This document shows, in pieces, positions 48,377 to 57,859 of a stretch of 64,000 bases of DNA (the stretch's first letter is position 1; each line of letters begins with the position of its first letter). This DNA comes from Rhizobium sullae (GTDB taxonomy: Bacteria > Pseudomonadota > Alphaproteobacteria > Rhizobiales > Rhizobiaceae). The position numbers and the translations under genes were made by a program. A model generated the notes under the pieces. The model had not been told where the DNA came from. It saw nothing but the letters and a program-made list of their open reading frames with translations, and did no database searches. The stretch is taken from contig NZ_CP104143.1 of the NCBI RefSeq assembly GCF_025200715.1, forward strand, positions 3,358,501 through 3,422,500, given 5' to 3'.

Positions 48377-48784
48377 AATCCATCATCACCAAAACTGCGT
48401 CAGAGCCAAAATTGCATGCGAAGCACAGTCCGATGGGCAGGATGAGGCAAACACGGCCGCCATTGGTCAGGAAATCGATGGCGCGAAGCGCATAGGCGCC
48501 GGCGATTTGGCGGCGAACGAAAGGAGCCCCGCCCGCTCCGCCCAATCGTCGGCTGACGTACGAGTTGCGCCCTCCGGCTCAGCCCAGGGCGGGTTGGAGA
48601 TGATCAGCGAAAAGCGCCTGCCATTGAAGGCATGTTCGTTGCGGAAAAAGTCTGCCGTTTCCTCGCCGTGGACAAGGTTTGTGTCGTTAAGCGAGGGCAA
48701 CTTGGCGTCTTCTTTTTCCTGCGCCTCCAAAAAGCGAAAAGTGTTACCTATGTCTTCTCTATTCGGCGTGTTGGCGTCAAGCAC
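48366..48784 (-). pseudogene. Fragment of an N6-adenine DNA methylase
   Basis: On the minus strand F-S-L-I-I-S-N-P-P-W-A-E carries the N-P-P-W catalytic motif IV of adenine methyltransferases. After a frameshift near 48540 the next frame gives F-V-R-R-Q-I-A-G-A-Y-A-L-R-A-I-D and G-G-R-V-C-L-I-L-P, the following conserved block. Both ends are lost, and the 3' side abuts the ISL3 relic. Confidence 0.7.
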
Positions 48785-48962
48785 TTACGAGCGTCTCCAC
48801 CTCTTTGGGGCATGACATCTTCCGCAGGTCCTCGCTTCTCTTCGGGATCGGCGTTTCGCCCTCCCAGCATGGGGTTAGGAGAATGGGGCGGTTCAATCTC
48901 CGGGACGTGATTACCGCGTGATGCGATCGGCACAGACATAGGTTCGAACTTGCCTCATCCAT
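48777..48962 (-). other. Possible HNH-nuclease-like scrap
   Basis: A 61-residue frame contains S-N-L-C-L-C-R-S-H-H-A-V-I-T-S-R-R, reminiscent of the C-R-x-C-H-x-x-K-T end of HNH endonucleases, next to the methylase fragment. It is too short and divergent for a firm call. The rest of 48785-49028 shows nothing recognisable. Confidence 0.25.
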
Positions 48963-49028
48963 CGTCCTGCGAAGGACGTCCTTCCGCCAACTGGCGGAAC
49001 TATGTGTCTTTCTCCTTCTGACCTCTTG

Positions 49029-50066
49029 TCAGCTCGCTGATGTCATGGCTTCCCGCGTCCAGCGGAATTCAGTGCCGTCGAGCCACATGCGATGCATGAC
49101 GACCGCTAGGCGACGAGCGAGTGCGACTTTCGCTTTCGCCATGCCGCGCCGCTTGGCGATCTTCATCGCCCAAGCCTTCAGCCACGACCATTTCCCCACG
49201 CGCGTCAGCAGCAGCTGGGCAGCCTCATAGAGCAAAGTGCGCATCGTGCCGTCCCCGCATAGCGATATGCAGCCGACGCGCTTGCTTTCCCCGGACTCGT
49301 GGAGCTTCGGCGTTAGTCCCAGGATCGATCCCACCGCCTTGGAGTTTCTGAAGCGCTGCGGAATGTCTATTGTCGCGGTATAGGCGAGCGCCACCACGGG
49401 GCCGACACCCGGGATCGTCATCAGGCGCCGGCAGGTGGCATCATCCTTCACCACCGCAAGGGCTTGTCTGTGCAGGCGCGCAAATTCGGTACGCAGCTTC
49501 CCTCGGGCGGCAAGCAATGGCTCCATGATCGCCGCGAGGTCGGGCATGCCTTCGGTGAGCTCCCGAATGCGCTCTTCGAACTTTGCCGTTCCCACGGCGC
49601 CAACCTTCAGCCCGAAATTGCGCAGAAGGCCGCGGATGTCGTTCTCGATGGCGATCGCCTTTTCCTGCAGCAGCTTGCGGGCCGCTAAGAGCGCCCGCCG
49701 CTTCTGGCTCGTCAGCGTCTTCACATGCACTGGGCGATACAGATTGACGCGCATCATTTGCGCGATGCCGCGCGCATCGTTGCGATCCGTCTTGTTGGGC
49801 TGCGCCTTCAGGAAGGCCTTCACATGGCGCGTCTCGATACAGATGACCGGCAATCCCGCCCTGGCCAGCCCTTCGAATAACCACTGCGACAAAGGTCCGG
49901 CTTCAAGCCCGACCCGCTCGACGTTCCAGGTCGGGTCCTTCAGCACCGCAATGAGATCGTCAGGGTGGCTGACAACCTTCACCTCACGACAGATCTTGCC
50001 GGATTCGTCGATAATGCAAACGGCAGTCTCTTTTACCGAGACATCGAGGCCAATAAAGTGCTTCAT
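49029..50066 (-). mobile_element. IS110-family insertion sequence, transposase gene
   Basis: The 345-residue transposase looks intact. The N-terminal DEDD domain begins M-K-H-F-I-G-L-D-V-S-V-K-E and has K-T-D-R-N-D-A-R-G-I-A near residue 99. The C-terminal Transposase_20 domain has T-I-P-G-V-G-P-V-V-A-L near 225. AAAGGAAG precedes the ATG. IS110 elements usually lack terminal inverted repeats and I could not place the ends. Confidence 0.88.
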
Positions 50067-50520
50067 GCTGCGCTTCCTTTCCTGATGCTTGTGGCTGTTT
50101 GAACAGACCACGTTCTATCATCAGCTCGAAGCGCAGCACCTCCCTGCATCACCGTAGAAGATGGGGCGAAAGCCGAATACCCCATCTCCGGTACAAAACG
50201 TCACCTATCTCTCGGGTCGAGCATCAGTAAAATCAATTCCTTACCGGTACGACGTCTTGAGAAGTCCGAAAGGGGTTTTCTCGTGTCGCCACCTTGTCGC
50301 CACCGCGAAAAGGGATCTGGCGTTGGAAGCCGTGAAGTCTGACCCGCTATCACTTCACGACACCTCAAGACCCCGAGGAGCGGAATTGTGCTCATGGCTC
50401 TCCCGTTCTTGGAATGCTCGACGGCTCACCGCCGTGTTCCCACGAAGTTTCAAAATAATCCTTTCGCCCTTGGACTATTTCCATCTTGCGGGCCGTGTGG
50501 ACATCAGTAGGTTGCCGTAC
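50067..50520. other. 454-bp region between IS110 and the antitoxin gene
   Basis: The reading frame of the antitoxin is open back to 50161, but the residues before M-A-S-T-Q-G-H at 50521 look like translated non-coding DNA. A 21-bp motif (50193-50213) recurs with one mismatch at 52156-52176. Nothing else is recognised. Confidence 0.5.
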
Positions 50521-51234
50521 ATGGCTTCGACGCAAGGACACTCATCGGCTGTTGATGCGATCGGCGTAGGTTCTTACACCGCGCCGGAGGCCGCTAGACT
50601 TCTGAAAACGTCTGCTCTTAACGTGAACCGTTGGCTTCGCGGCTACACTTTCCGGCGCTCGGGCAAAGAACACCACATGCCGCCGCTCTGGACAACGCAG
50701 CATGCGGAGATCGAGGATCATCTGGAAATCGGCTTCCGCGATCTCATCGAGCTTCGGTTCGTCAAGGAATTCATAGACGCTGGCGTCAGCCTATTGGCGA
50801 TACGCAACTGCCTCGACTTTGCTCGCACATGCGCGAACGACGAGCGCCCTTTCTCCACGCGTCGCTTTCAGACAGATGGCCGCACGATCTTCCTACAAAG
50901 CATCGAGCGATCTGTAGAGCCGAAGCTCCTCGATCTAGAACGCCGACAGTACGTGTTCCAGCAGGTCGTTGAGCGCACGTTCAAAGAACTCGACATCGAG
51001 GATGATGCGGTTGCCCGGTGGCGTCCGTTCAACGGCAAGCAGTCGATCGTGATCGATCCCGATCGCGCATTCGGTCAGCCGGTTGCCTCACAGTCAGGCG
51101 TTCCGACTGTTGCGCTTGCCGATGCCGTCGAGGCAGAGGGATCGGTCGAGGATGTCGCACGAATATTCGAAGTGCCAGTCAGCGTGGTTCGCGACGCGGT
51201 GCAGTTTGAACACGGATTAAAGAGAGCTGCGTGA
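50521..51234 (+). CDS. DUF433-type antitoxin (toxin-antitoxin module)
   Basis: The 237-residue protein has an N-terminal MerR-like helix-turn-helix (Y-T-A-P-E-A-A-R-L-L-K-T-S-A-L-N-V-N-R-W-L split around residue 20), a helical middle and a DUF433 C-terminus (S-G-V-P-T-V-A-L-A-D-A-V, then V-A-R-I-F-E-V-P-V-S-V-V-R-D-A-V). DUF433 proteins pair with PIN-like toxins. Its TGA overlaps the GTG start of the downstream toxin relic (GTGA), typical of TA operons. Confidence 0.75.
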   Translation: MASTQGHSSAVDAIGVGSYTAPEAARLLKTSALNVNRWLRGYTFRRSGKEHHMPPLWTTQHAEIEDHLEIGFRDLIELRFVKEFIDAGVSLLAIRNCLDFARTCANDERPFSTRRFQTDGRTIFLQSIERSVEPKLLDLERRQYVFQQVVERTFKELDIEDDAVARWRPFNGKQSIVIDPDRAFGQPVASQSGVPTVALADAVEAEGSVEDVARIFEVPVSVVRDAVQFEHGLKRAA

Positions 51235-51627
51235 AGGTTTTGGTAGAGGAAAACCTTCCACCCGCGCTCGCGCGCTCCCTACTCCCTACATGCATTGTTT
51301 TCTGGAAAGCACGAAATCATCCATGTTCGGGAGCGGTTTGGTCCCGGCGTGAAGGACGTGCAATGGATCGGGGAGCTCAGTGCCGAGGGACGATGGATTG
51401 TAATCTCCGGCGATCGGCGGATCACTCGCGACAAAGCCGAATACAACGCCTTCAGAAGCTCTCACTTGGTAGGGTTCTTCCTCTCCAAGGGTCTCTACAA
51501 GTCGCCGCTCATCAAGCAGATGGAGCGCATCCTTGCGCTCTGGCAGACGATCGAAACGCAGGCGGGGCTCGTACAGGCAGTGCGATGTTCGAGCTGCCAA
51601 TGACGAGCACGAGGATCAGCAGCTGTA
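51231..51627 (+). pseudogene. PIN-like (DUF5615-type) toxin, frameshifted
   Basis: The frame starts V/M-K-V-L-V-E-E-N-L-P-P-A-L-A-R-S-L and is then lost. The body resumes in the +1 frame from 51295: F-S-G-K-H-E-I-I-H-V-R-E-R-F-G and I-V-I-S-G-D-R-R-I-T-R-D-K. Near 51575 the original frame returns with A-M-F-E-L-P-M-T-S-T-R-I. At least two frameshifts split a gene of about 130 codons. The conserved acidic and S-G-D residues remain, but no intact product can be made. Confidence 0.72.
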
Positions 51628-52021
51628 GGACGGGTCGCCCATGCCAGAGACCCGATTGCCTCCCTCGACCATGGTGTGGCGCGATACCAACGCGCTGGCT
51701 TGATATTCACGAGCGCCCCTGGTGCGATCACCATGAAGAAAGCGGCGGACGGCAGCGCGGGGTGGCCTCCTCAAAGAGCCTAAGACGCAGACGCGAGGAT
51801 CGTCACAGCTGACGGCGAGTGGTGGGCGCAACGACCGAAGTAGCCACCCGTACACTAAACCCACAGAGCTCCTGAGCTCCTGGGGTGAAGGATGTGGGTG
51901 CAGCAGTACAGGTGTGGTGGGTTGGCCCCTATTTCGCCCTCACACCGGCCTGTCCAAAGCGCCCCGGAGGGGAGTTTGGCGACAGGACGGCTCGGCCTGA
52001 TGCGCTTTAGGACGACCCGAG
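51628..52021. other. 394-bp stretch with no recognisable gene
   Basis: Between the toxin relic and the IS481 relic all frames are interrupted or look like shadows. No RNA gene or clear repeat was found. It is probably debris from past insertions. Confidence 0.5.
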
Positions 52022-52147
52022 GCTCAGCCACCACACCGACAGCTTCGACAGATTGTAGAGGCCGTTGGGGCTGGCGAACGGCCGGCCGTTGTCGGTGCGG
52101 ATGGCGATCGGCAAGCCGCGTTCGGCAAACTGCCGGCGAAACCCTTC
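52022..52147 (-). pseudogene. IS481-family transposase relic
   Basis: The minus strand reads F-R-R-Q-F-A-E-R-G-L-P-I-A-I-R-T-D-N-G-R and then P-F-A-S-P-N-G-L-Y-N-L-S-K-L-S-V-W-W. This is the second catalytic Asp region of rve-type integrase cores as found in IS481 elements. Only about 42 residues survive. It ends at the boundary of the next insertion sequence. Confidence 0.7.
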
Positions 52148-52180
52148 GGCGCACCACAAAACGCCACCTATCTCTCATAT

Positions 52181-53578
52181 GTGGACGGCCCCCTCCCTGC
52201 AAGAACTCCTATGATGATTTGATCGAGATCGCTTGCGTTCATATGTCCGGCCTGTTGTTGCGCTCGCACATGAACGCTGGCCAAGATGGGTTCCGCGACG
52301 TGAGTTCCAAACAGGTCGGCGACCTTCAACGGCCACTGAGAGATACGGAGTGTCCCACGTCTCGGATCGATCGATCACACCATCTGCTCGTTCCTTGCAA
52401 GTTCACGCATCAGATCGGCACGGCAGCATCTGTAACCTGCTAACCTAGACCTGACTGATCTCTCTATGCTGCGCAGGCCAGAGCCGGTCGCGAGCATTAC
52501 CTTTGTAGTCCTCGCCGGTCACCATTATCTTCCAGGCGATCCGGGCGATCTTGTTGGCCAGCGCGACAGCCACGAGCTTGGGTGGCTTGCGCTTGAGCAA
52601 CTCGATGAGCCAAGGCGAAGTGCTCTTTCCACGTCCCGCTCTTACCTGTTGAAGCCGCGAGGTCGCACCCACGACCAATGTCTTGCGCAAGGTCTCATCG
52701 CCGGCCCTCGTAATGACACCGAGCCTGACGTTGCCCGCAGTCGAATGGTCTCTGGGCGTTAGGCCCATCCAGGCGGCAAACTGCCTTCCGGATGTAAACT
52801 GTTCCGGGGCCGGAGCTTTCATCGCCAGCAAGACCGCGCCGATCGGTCCGACACCAGGGATCTTTGCAAGACGGCGACAACATTCATTGTTGCGATACCA
52901 GGCCATCAGTTTTGCCTCCACCTCTTTCAGGCGATCCCCCAACTGCGCAAATTCCTCAGCGAGAGACGTAAACAGCTCACGCGCCACAGCCGGAACGCTT
53001 TCATCAATCATGGTGCGTTCCAGAAGGAGCGGAATATGAGACATGCCTTTGGCCGCCGTCAGCCCGAACTCAGCTGCATAGCCACGAATTGTATTGGCAA
53101 GCTGCGTCTGTGCGGCGACAGCGCGCTCGCGCATGCCCACCAGCATCAGCGCGGCTTGCTGATCCGCACTCTTCACCGGAACGAACCGCATCGTCGGACG
53201 GCTCATCGCCTCGCATAGCGCTTCGGCATCGGCCGCATCATTCTTGCCGCGCTTGACGTAGGGCTTCGCCAGTTGTGGCGCGATCAGCTTGACCTCATGT
53301 CCGAGCCCCGTCAGCAACCGGGCCCAGTGATGCGAAGCGCCGCAGGCTTCGATCGCAATCACGGTCGGTGGGCAATTCGCAAAGAAATCCACCATCTCCT
53401 TGCGGCGCATCTTCTTGCGCAAGATCGGTTGCTCGGCGGCGTTTACACCATGCAATTGAAAGACGTGCTTTGACGTATCCATGCCAATACGGATAATCTG
53501 ATCCACGGACGGCTCCTTCGTTTGAGATCGTTAACGGCTCACTCTGGCACATTTCGATGCCGCTCGGGGGCCGTCCAC
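52181..53578 (-). mobile_element. IS1111-type (IS110 family) insertion sequence
   Basis: Perfect 13-bp inverted repeats GTGGACGGCCCCC (52181-52193) and GGGGGCCGTCCAC (53566-53578) flank the transposase gene at 52445-53506. Sub-terminal inverted repeats distinguish the IS1111 group from other IS110 elements. The real ends lie a few bases outside. The element inserted next to the IS481 relic. Confidence 0.82.
52445..53506 (-). CDS. IS110-family (IS1111 group) transposase
   Basis: This intact 353-residue transposase has an N-terminal DEDD domain starting I-R-I-G-M-D-T-S-K-H-V-F-Q-L-H-G, with K-R-G-K-N-D-A-A-D-A-E-A near residue 92. The C-terminal Transposase_20 domain has K-I-P-G-V-G-P-I-G-A-V near 217. 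It is different in sequence from the IS110 copy at 49029, so the two are not recent duplicates. Confidence 0.9.
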   Translation of the reverse strand: MDQIIRIGMDTSKHVFQLHGVNAAEQPILRKKMRRKEMVDFFANCPPTVIAIEACGASHHWARLLTGLGHEVKLIAPQLAKPYVKRGKNDAADAEALCEAMSRPTMRFVPVKSADQQAALMLVGMRERAVAAQTQLANTIRGYAAEFGLTAAKGMSHIPLLLERTMIDESVPAVARELFTSLAEEFAQLGDRLKEVEAKLMAWYRNNECCRRLAKIPGVGPIGAVLLAMKAPAPEQFTSGRQFAAWMGLTPRDHSTAGNVRLGVITRAGDETLRKTLVVGATSRLQQVRAGRGKSTSPWLIELLKRKPPKLVAVALANKIARIAWKIMVTGEDYKGNARDRLWPAQHREISQV

Positions 53579-53759
53579 CCCAACAGGTCGGGCGCGATAA
53601 CATCAGATACTTAATAATCCGCCGAAAGGGGTTTTGTTGTGAATCGATATCGCCGCGCCAGCGCCAAACGAGCCATTTGTCGCATTATCTGAAAAGAATT
53701 TGATTTGTGCGCAATGCATCGCCATGTTGAACGAGGGCGGACAACGGTTGGTTTGATGT

Positions 53760-55091
53760 ATGCTGCAACGATTTGACGACACGGATGCCGCGCTGATCGA
53801 CAGGCTGCAGAAATCCGCATTCGACTATTTTCTGAAGTATTCCAATCCCGAAAACGGCCTGGTCGCGGATACGTCAATACCCGACGTTCCCTGCAGCATC
53901 GCTGCCACCGGCTTTGCGCTTTCAAGTTATACGGTCGCCGTCGAACGCGGATGGATTACGCAGGCGGAAGCGGCAGGCAGGACGATCACGACGCTGCGCT
54001 TCTTTGCCGGGAGCCATCAAGGGCGCGAGCGCCATGCGACCGGCTATCGTGGCTTTTATTACCACTTCCTGCATATGGATACCGGCCACCGCGCATGGAA
54101 CAGCGAGCTCTCAACGATCGACACGACCTTGCTCGTCGCCGGCATGCTGACGGCTGCGGCCTACTTCGATGGCGCCGATCCGATCGAGACGGAAATCCGC
54201 GAACTGGTGAAATTCATCTATGAGCGCATCGACTGGCATTGGGCGTTGAATAAAGGACAGACCGTCTGCATGGGCTGGAAGCCTGGAAGCGGCTTTCTGC
54301 GCTGGCGCTGGCAGGGCTATGACGAGGCGATCCTGCTCTACACGCTAGCGCTCGCTTCGCCCACCCATCCGATCCCGCAATCGAGCTACGATGCCTTCGT
54401 CTCAAGCTATTCCTGGATGCTCTTCGGCAAGCAGCCCTATCTTTATGCCGGACCGTTTTTCATTCACCTTTTCTCCCATGCCTGGGTCGACTTCCGCGGG
54501 ATTCAGGACAGGGAGATGGCTGCACGCGACTGGGACTATTTCCGCAACACCCAGGTTTCGATCGCCGTCCAGCGCGATTATGCCGAGCGCAATCCCGGGC
54601 ACTTCGTCGGCTACAACAGGAATGTCTGGGGATTTTCCGCCTCCGACGGTCCGCCGCCAACGCGGAACATGCGTAGCGGCCGGCATCCGAAGGTTCTGGG
54701 TTACGCCGCGCGCGGTGCACCACTTGGCCCGGACGACGGGACAATCGCACCGTGGGCGGCGCTTGCGGCATTGCCTTATGACCGACAGGCGGCGGTCGAC
54801 GGCCTGGAGGCGCTGCTGGCTGCCTATCCCAATCTGCTCTGCGAAGGCCGCTTTCCGGGCGGCTTCAATCCATCAGTGAAGACCGCCCGGCCCGAAGGTT
54901 GGGTGGACGACCGGTGCGTCGCGATCGACCAGGGACTGCTGGTGATGACGATCGAAAACGATCGGTCGGAGTTCATCTGGAGCCTGATGCAACGGTCGCC
55001 GATCATCCGGCTCGGCCTCGAACGTGCCGGCTTTACGGGCGGCTGGCTGGAGCAGGCGGAAACGGAAAGTGTTTCGCGAAAGACGGCTTAA
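53760..55091 (+). CDS. Glycoamylase-domain protein (GH144-like)
   Basis: The 443-residue protein has no signal peptide. It has an (alpha/alpha)6-barrel pattern of the glycoamylase family: S-A-F-D-Y-F-L-K-Y-S-N-P-E-N-G-L-V at the start, G-F-Y-Y-H-F-L, S-T-I-D-T-T-L-L and W-Q-G-Y-D-E-A-I-L-L-Y with an acidic catalytic candidate, and H-A-W-V-D-F-R. Relatives include beta-1,2-glucanases (GH144), and rhizobia make cyclic beta-1,2-glucan, so glucan turnover is a reasonable guess. The upstream 180 bp carries no clear promoter. The stop overlaps the ABC ATPase stop convergently. Confidence 0.8.
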   Translation: MLQRFDDTDAALIDRLQKSAFDYFLKYSNPENGLVADTSIPDVPCSIAATGFALSSYTVAVERGWITQAEAAGRTITTLRFFAGSHQGRERHATGYRGFYYHFLHMDTGHRAWNSELSTIDTTLLVAGMLTAAAYFDGADPIETEIRELVKFIYERIDWHWALNKGQTVCMGWKPGSGFLRWRWQGYDEAILLYTLALASPTHPIPQSSYDAFVSSYSWMLFGKQPYLYAGPFFIHLFSHAWVDFRGIQDREMAARDWDYFRNTQVSIAVQRDYAERNPGHFVGYNRNVWGFSASDGPPPTRNMRSGRHPKVLGYAARGAPLGPDDGTIAPWAALAALPYDRQAAVDGLEALLAAYPNLLCEGRFPGGFNPSVKTARPEGWVDDRCVAIDQGLLVMTIENDRSEFIWSLMQRSPIIRLGLERAGFTGGWLEQAETESVSRKTA

Positions 55092-56128
55092 CGGCCGCCG
55101 AAGACATGCGCCTTGCCGGCGATATCAAGGCGAACACGATCGCCGCGCTCTGGCAAAGCCACGCTGGATGTCTTGATGAGGATCGGCGGCAGCGCCACCC
55201 CTTCCAGCGACACCGCCACGGTGCAGGTCGCACCGCCGAACTCCACCTCAACGACGCGGCCTCCAGAGGCGGGCTCGCTTTCATCGGCAACGACGCGAAT
55301 CTGCTCCGGCCGCAGCATGATCTCGGCCTTGCCTTGATGGCCGCCTTCCACTGCGACGCGGCCGAGCGCGCAATCGGCAAAGCCATTGCGGATGATCGCC
55401 GGAAGCATCACCGCATCCCCGAGGAAGAGTGCGGTTTCGCGGTCCTTCGGCTGCAGGTAGAGCGATTGCGGTGAACCCGATTGGATCAGCTTGCCTTCCC
55501 TGAGCACCGCGACCTGATCTGCAAAAGAGAGAGCCTCTGCTTGATCATGGGTGACGAGAATCGCCGTGATATCCGCCGCCTGGAGGACGCGGGCGACGGC
55601 CTTGCGCATGTGTTCGCGAAGGCCGGTATCGAGCGCCGAGAAGGGCTCGTCGAGCAGCATGAGACGCGGCTTGCGGCCGAGGGCTCTCGCGAGCGCCACA
55701 CGCTGCTGTTGACCCCCGGAAAGCTGGTGAGGACGGCGCGTCAGCATGTTGCGGTCGAGCTCGACCATATCCAGCAGTTCGACGATCCGCTTTTCGCGAT
55801 CGCGAGCGCCACGCTCGAAACCGAAGCCAATATTGTCGGCAACGCTCAAATGCGGAAAAAGCGCGCCGTCTTGCGAGACGATGCCGATGCCGCGCTTGTG
55901 GGCGGGAACGGTTGCCAAGCCATCCGCGAGCACTTCGCCATTCAGGATGACTTGCCCTTCATCTGGCCGCTCGAAGCCCGCAACAATGCGCAGCAAAGTC
56001 GTCTTGCCGGAACCCGAGGGGCCGACAACGGCGGTGCGGCTGCCGGCGGCAACGTCCAGCGTCACCTTGTCCAAAGCTCTCACCGGGCCATAGTGCTTGC
56101 TGACAGACTGGATCGTAAGCAGTGTCAT
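55088..56128 (-). CDS. Fe(III) ABC transporter ATP-binding protein (FbpC-like)
   Basis: The 346-residue ATPase has Walker [11 protein letters not shown] near residue 37, signature [12 protein letters not shown], Walker [10 protein letters not shown] and a C-terminal TOBE-like domain with I-M-L-R-P-E-Q-I-R. It overlaps the permease stop by 4 bp. The operon is substrate-binding protein, permease, ATPase, under a putative Irr box. Confidence 0.93.
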   Translation of the reverse strand: MTLLTIQSVSKHYGPVRALDKVTLDVAAGSRTAVVGPSGSGKTTLLRIVAGFERPDEGQVILNGEVLADGLATVPAHKRGIGIVSQDGALFPHLSVADNIGFGFERGARDREKRIVELLDMVELDRNMLTRRPHQLSGGQQQRVALARALGRKPRLMLLDEPFSALDTGLREHMRKAVARVLQAADITAILVTHDQAEALSFADQVAVLREGKLIQSGSPQSLYLQPKDRETALFLGDAVMLPAIIRNGFADCALGRVAVEGGHQGKAEIMLRPEQIRVVADESEPASGGRVVEVEFGGATCTVAVSLEGVALPPILIKTSSVALPERGDRVRLDIAGKAHVFGGR

Positions 56129-57639
56129 TGGCCGGCAGTCCGTTTCGATTGGGCATAAAGAAGAAGCGTCAGCGGCAATGACAGCACGATCATCATCACC
56201 GCATAAGGAGCGGCCGACACATAGTCGATTTCGCTGGTCAGCGACCAGAATTTCGTTGCCAGCGTTTCAACACCGTTCGGCGACAACATCAGCGTTGCCG
56301 TCAGCTCGTTGGTGATGCCGAGCGCCGACAGCGCAACGCTTGCAGCAAAGCCCGGGGCAGCAAGGCGCATGGTAATCTGGCGCACGGCCTGCGATGGCGT
56401 GCGCCCCAAGCCCATGGCCGCCCGCTCCAGCTCTACAGGTGCCTGCGCGATGCTGGCACGAAGGCCGACCATCGCGCGCGGCAGGAAGAGCAGGACATAG
56501 GCAACGATGAGGGTCGCAAAAGTCTGGTAGAGCGGCAGCGCCAGCCGCACGGTGATCGTCACCAGTGCCAGCGCCACAACAACGCCGGGAAGCGAGCCGA
56601 CATAATAATGGCAGGCTTCGAGCAATCGCTGGAATCGTCCCGGTGCGCGGACCGACAACCAGGCCATCGGCGCGGCCGCGATCGACGTCAACACGCCGCC
56701 AGCGACCGCAAGGACGATCGTTTGAACGAAAGCATTTCCGACAGCATCCAGCCGCCAGATCTCCGTGCCGCCTAGATAGAGCCAGCGGCCGAGCGTCATG
56801 AGCGGCACGCCGAGCGTCAGCACACCAAGCGTTCCCGGCAGCAGAACACCAGGTACGACAAACCAGCCGAGATGGCGGCGATCGGCGGGACGCGCGGAAC
56901 CGGAGCCGACGCGGGCGTAGCGCTCGTTGCCGCGGAGCAGAATTTCCAGGCCGAGCAGGAAGAGGCAGCAAGCGACGAGCACACCGCCGAGCATGTTGGC
57001 TGCGGGGCTGTTATAGGCAGACTGGAACTGATCAACGATCGCGGTCGAAAAAGTGTCGAAGCGGATCATCACGTAAAGCCCGTATTCCGACAGGAGATGC
57101 AGCCCGATCAGGAGCGAGCCTCCACAGATCGCAAGCCGCAACTGCGGCAGGATCGCGCGGAAGAAGACGCGCCAAGGGCCAAGGCCAAGCGACGCCGCCG
57201 CATCCTCGATCGCCGGATCGAGGCGGCGAAGGGCGGCAGCGACCGGCAGGTAGAGAAAAGGGTAATAGGCAAGCACGGAAACGAAGACCCCGCTCTGCAG
57301 GCCGCGCATGCCGGGAACGAGGCTCACCCACGCATAGCTGTGCACGAAGGCCGGAACGGCAAGCGGCGCGACAGCAAGCCAGGACCACAACCGCGGAACC
57401 GGAACATTGGTCCGCTCCGTCAGCCACGCGAGCGTCACGGCAAGCACAATCGACAAGGGAATGGTGAGTGCTTCAAGCAAGATGGTGTTGACGAGCAGCT
57501 CACCGACACGCGGACGGAAGACCAGTGCCTTTACCGTTTGCCAGCCGACATCGGCGGTAACCCAGCCGATGAAGCCGAGCGGTACGAGGCTCATAACTGC
57601 GACCAGCGTTGCAAAGACGACGACGGAGGCGTGGGGCAT
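56125..57639 (-). CDS. Fe(III) ABC transporter permease (FbpB-like)
   Basis: The 504-residue double-length permease has two sets of about six helices, each with an EAA-type loop ([14 protein letters not shown] and [14 protein letters not shown]). I chose the ATG at 57639 (M-P-H-A-S-V-V-V-F). The frame remains open to 57825, but that reading would run through the terminator at 57745-57785. A TTG near 57708 is an alternative. Confidence 0.88.
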   Translation of the reverse strand: MPHASVVVFATLVAVMSLVPLGFIGWVTADVGWQTVKALVFRPRVGELLVNTILLEALTIPLSIVLAVTLAWLTERTNVPVPRLWSWLAVAPLAVPAFVHSYAWVSLVPGMRGLQSGVFVSVLAYYPFLYLPVAAALRRLDPAIEDAAASLGLGPWRVFFRAILPQLRLAICGGSLLIGLHLLSEYGLYVMIRFDTFSTAIVDQFQSAYNSPAANMLGGVLVACCLFLLGLEILLRGNERYARVGSGSARPADRRHLGWFVVPGVLLPGTLGVLTLGVPLMTLGRWLYLGGTEIWRLDAVGNAFVQTIVLAVAGGVLTSIAAAPMAWLSVRAPGRFQRLLEACHYYVGSLPGVVVALALVTITVRLALPLYQTFATLIVAYVLLFLPRAMVGLRASIAQAPVELERAAMGLGRTPSQAVRQITMRLAAPGFAASVALSALGITNELTATLMLSPNGVETLATKFWSLTSEIDYVSAAPYAVMMIVLSLPLTLLLYAQSKRTAGQ

Positions 57640-57744
57640 GCGCCCGCGCAGCAAACCTGTTCCGCTGACTGGCGCCCTATTGCCGGGCGCGAGCCCGGAA
57701 ACAAGGGATCTGTTGTCTTGCAGCAAGGCCGGCGCCTTTGTACG

Positions 57745-57785
57745 CTGAAAAAGGAAGGCAACCGCCTCTATCTGAAGCGGTTGCC
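57745..57785 (-). terminator. Intra-operon terminator after the iron-binding protein gene
   Basis: GGCAACCGC (57757-57765) and GCGGTTGCC (57777-57785) pair; on the minus strand the stem is followed by TTCCTTTTTC. It lies between the binding-protein gene and the permease and would favour expression of the binding protein over the membrane components. Confidence 0.8.
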
Positions 57786-57859
57786 CGGGCTGACATGCCC
57801 TAAGGTTTTCTTGAGCCAAAAGCAATAGTTTTGACTCGATCCGCCTGCGGCAGAAAGGC

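Noticed and set aside
40578..53759. att-site duplication of the tRNA-Gly 3' end
   Set aside because: I looked for GTTCAAATCCCTTCGCCC further right and did not see a second copy.
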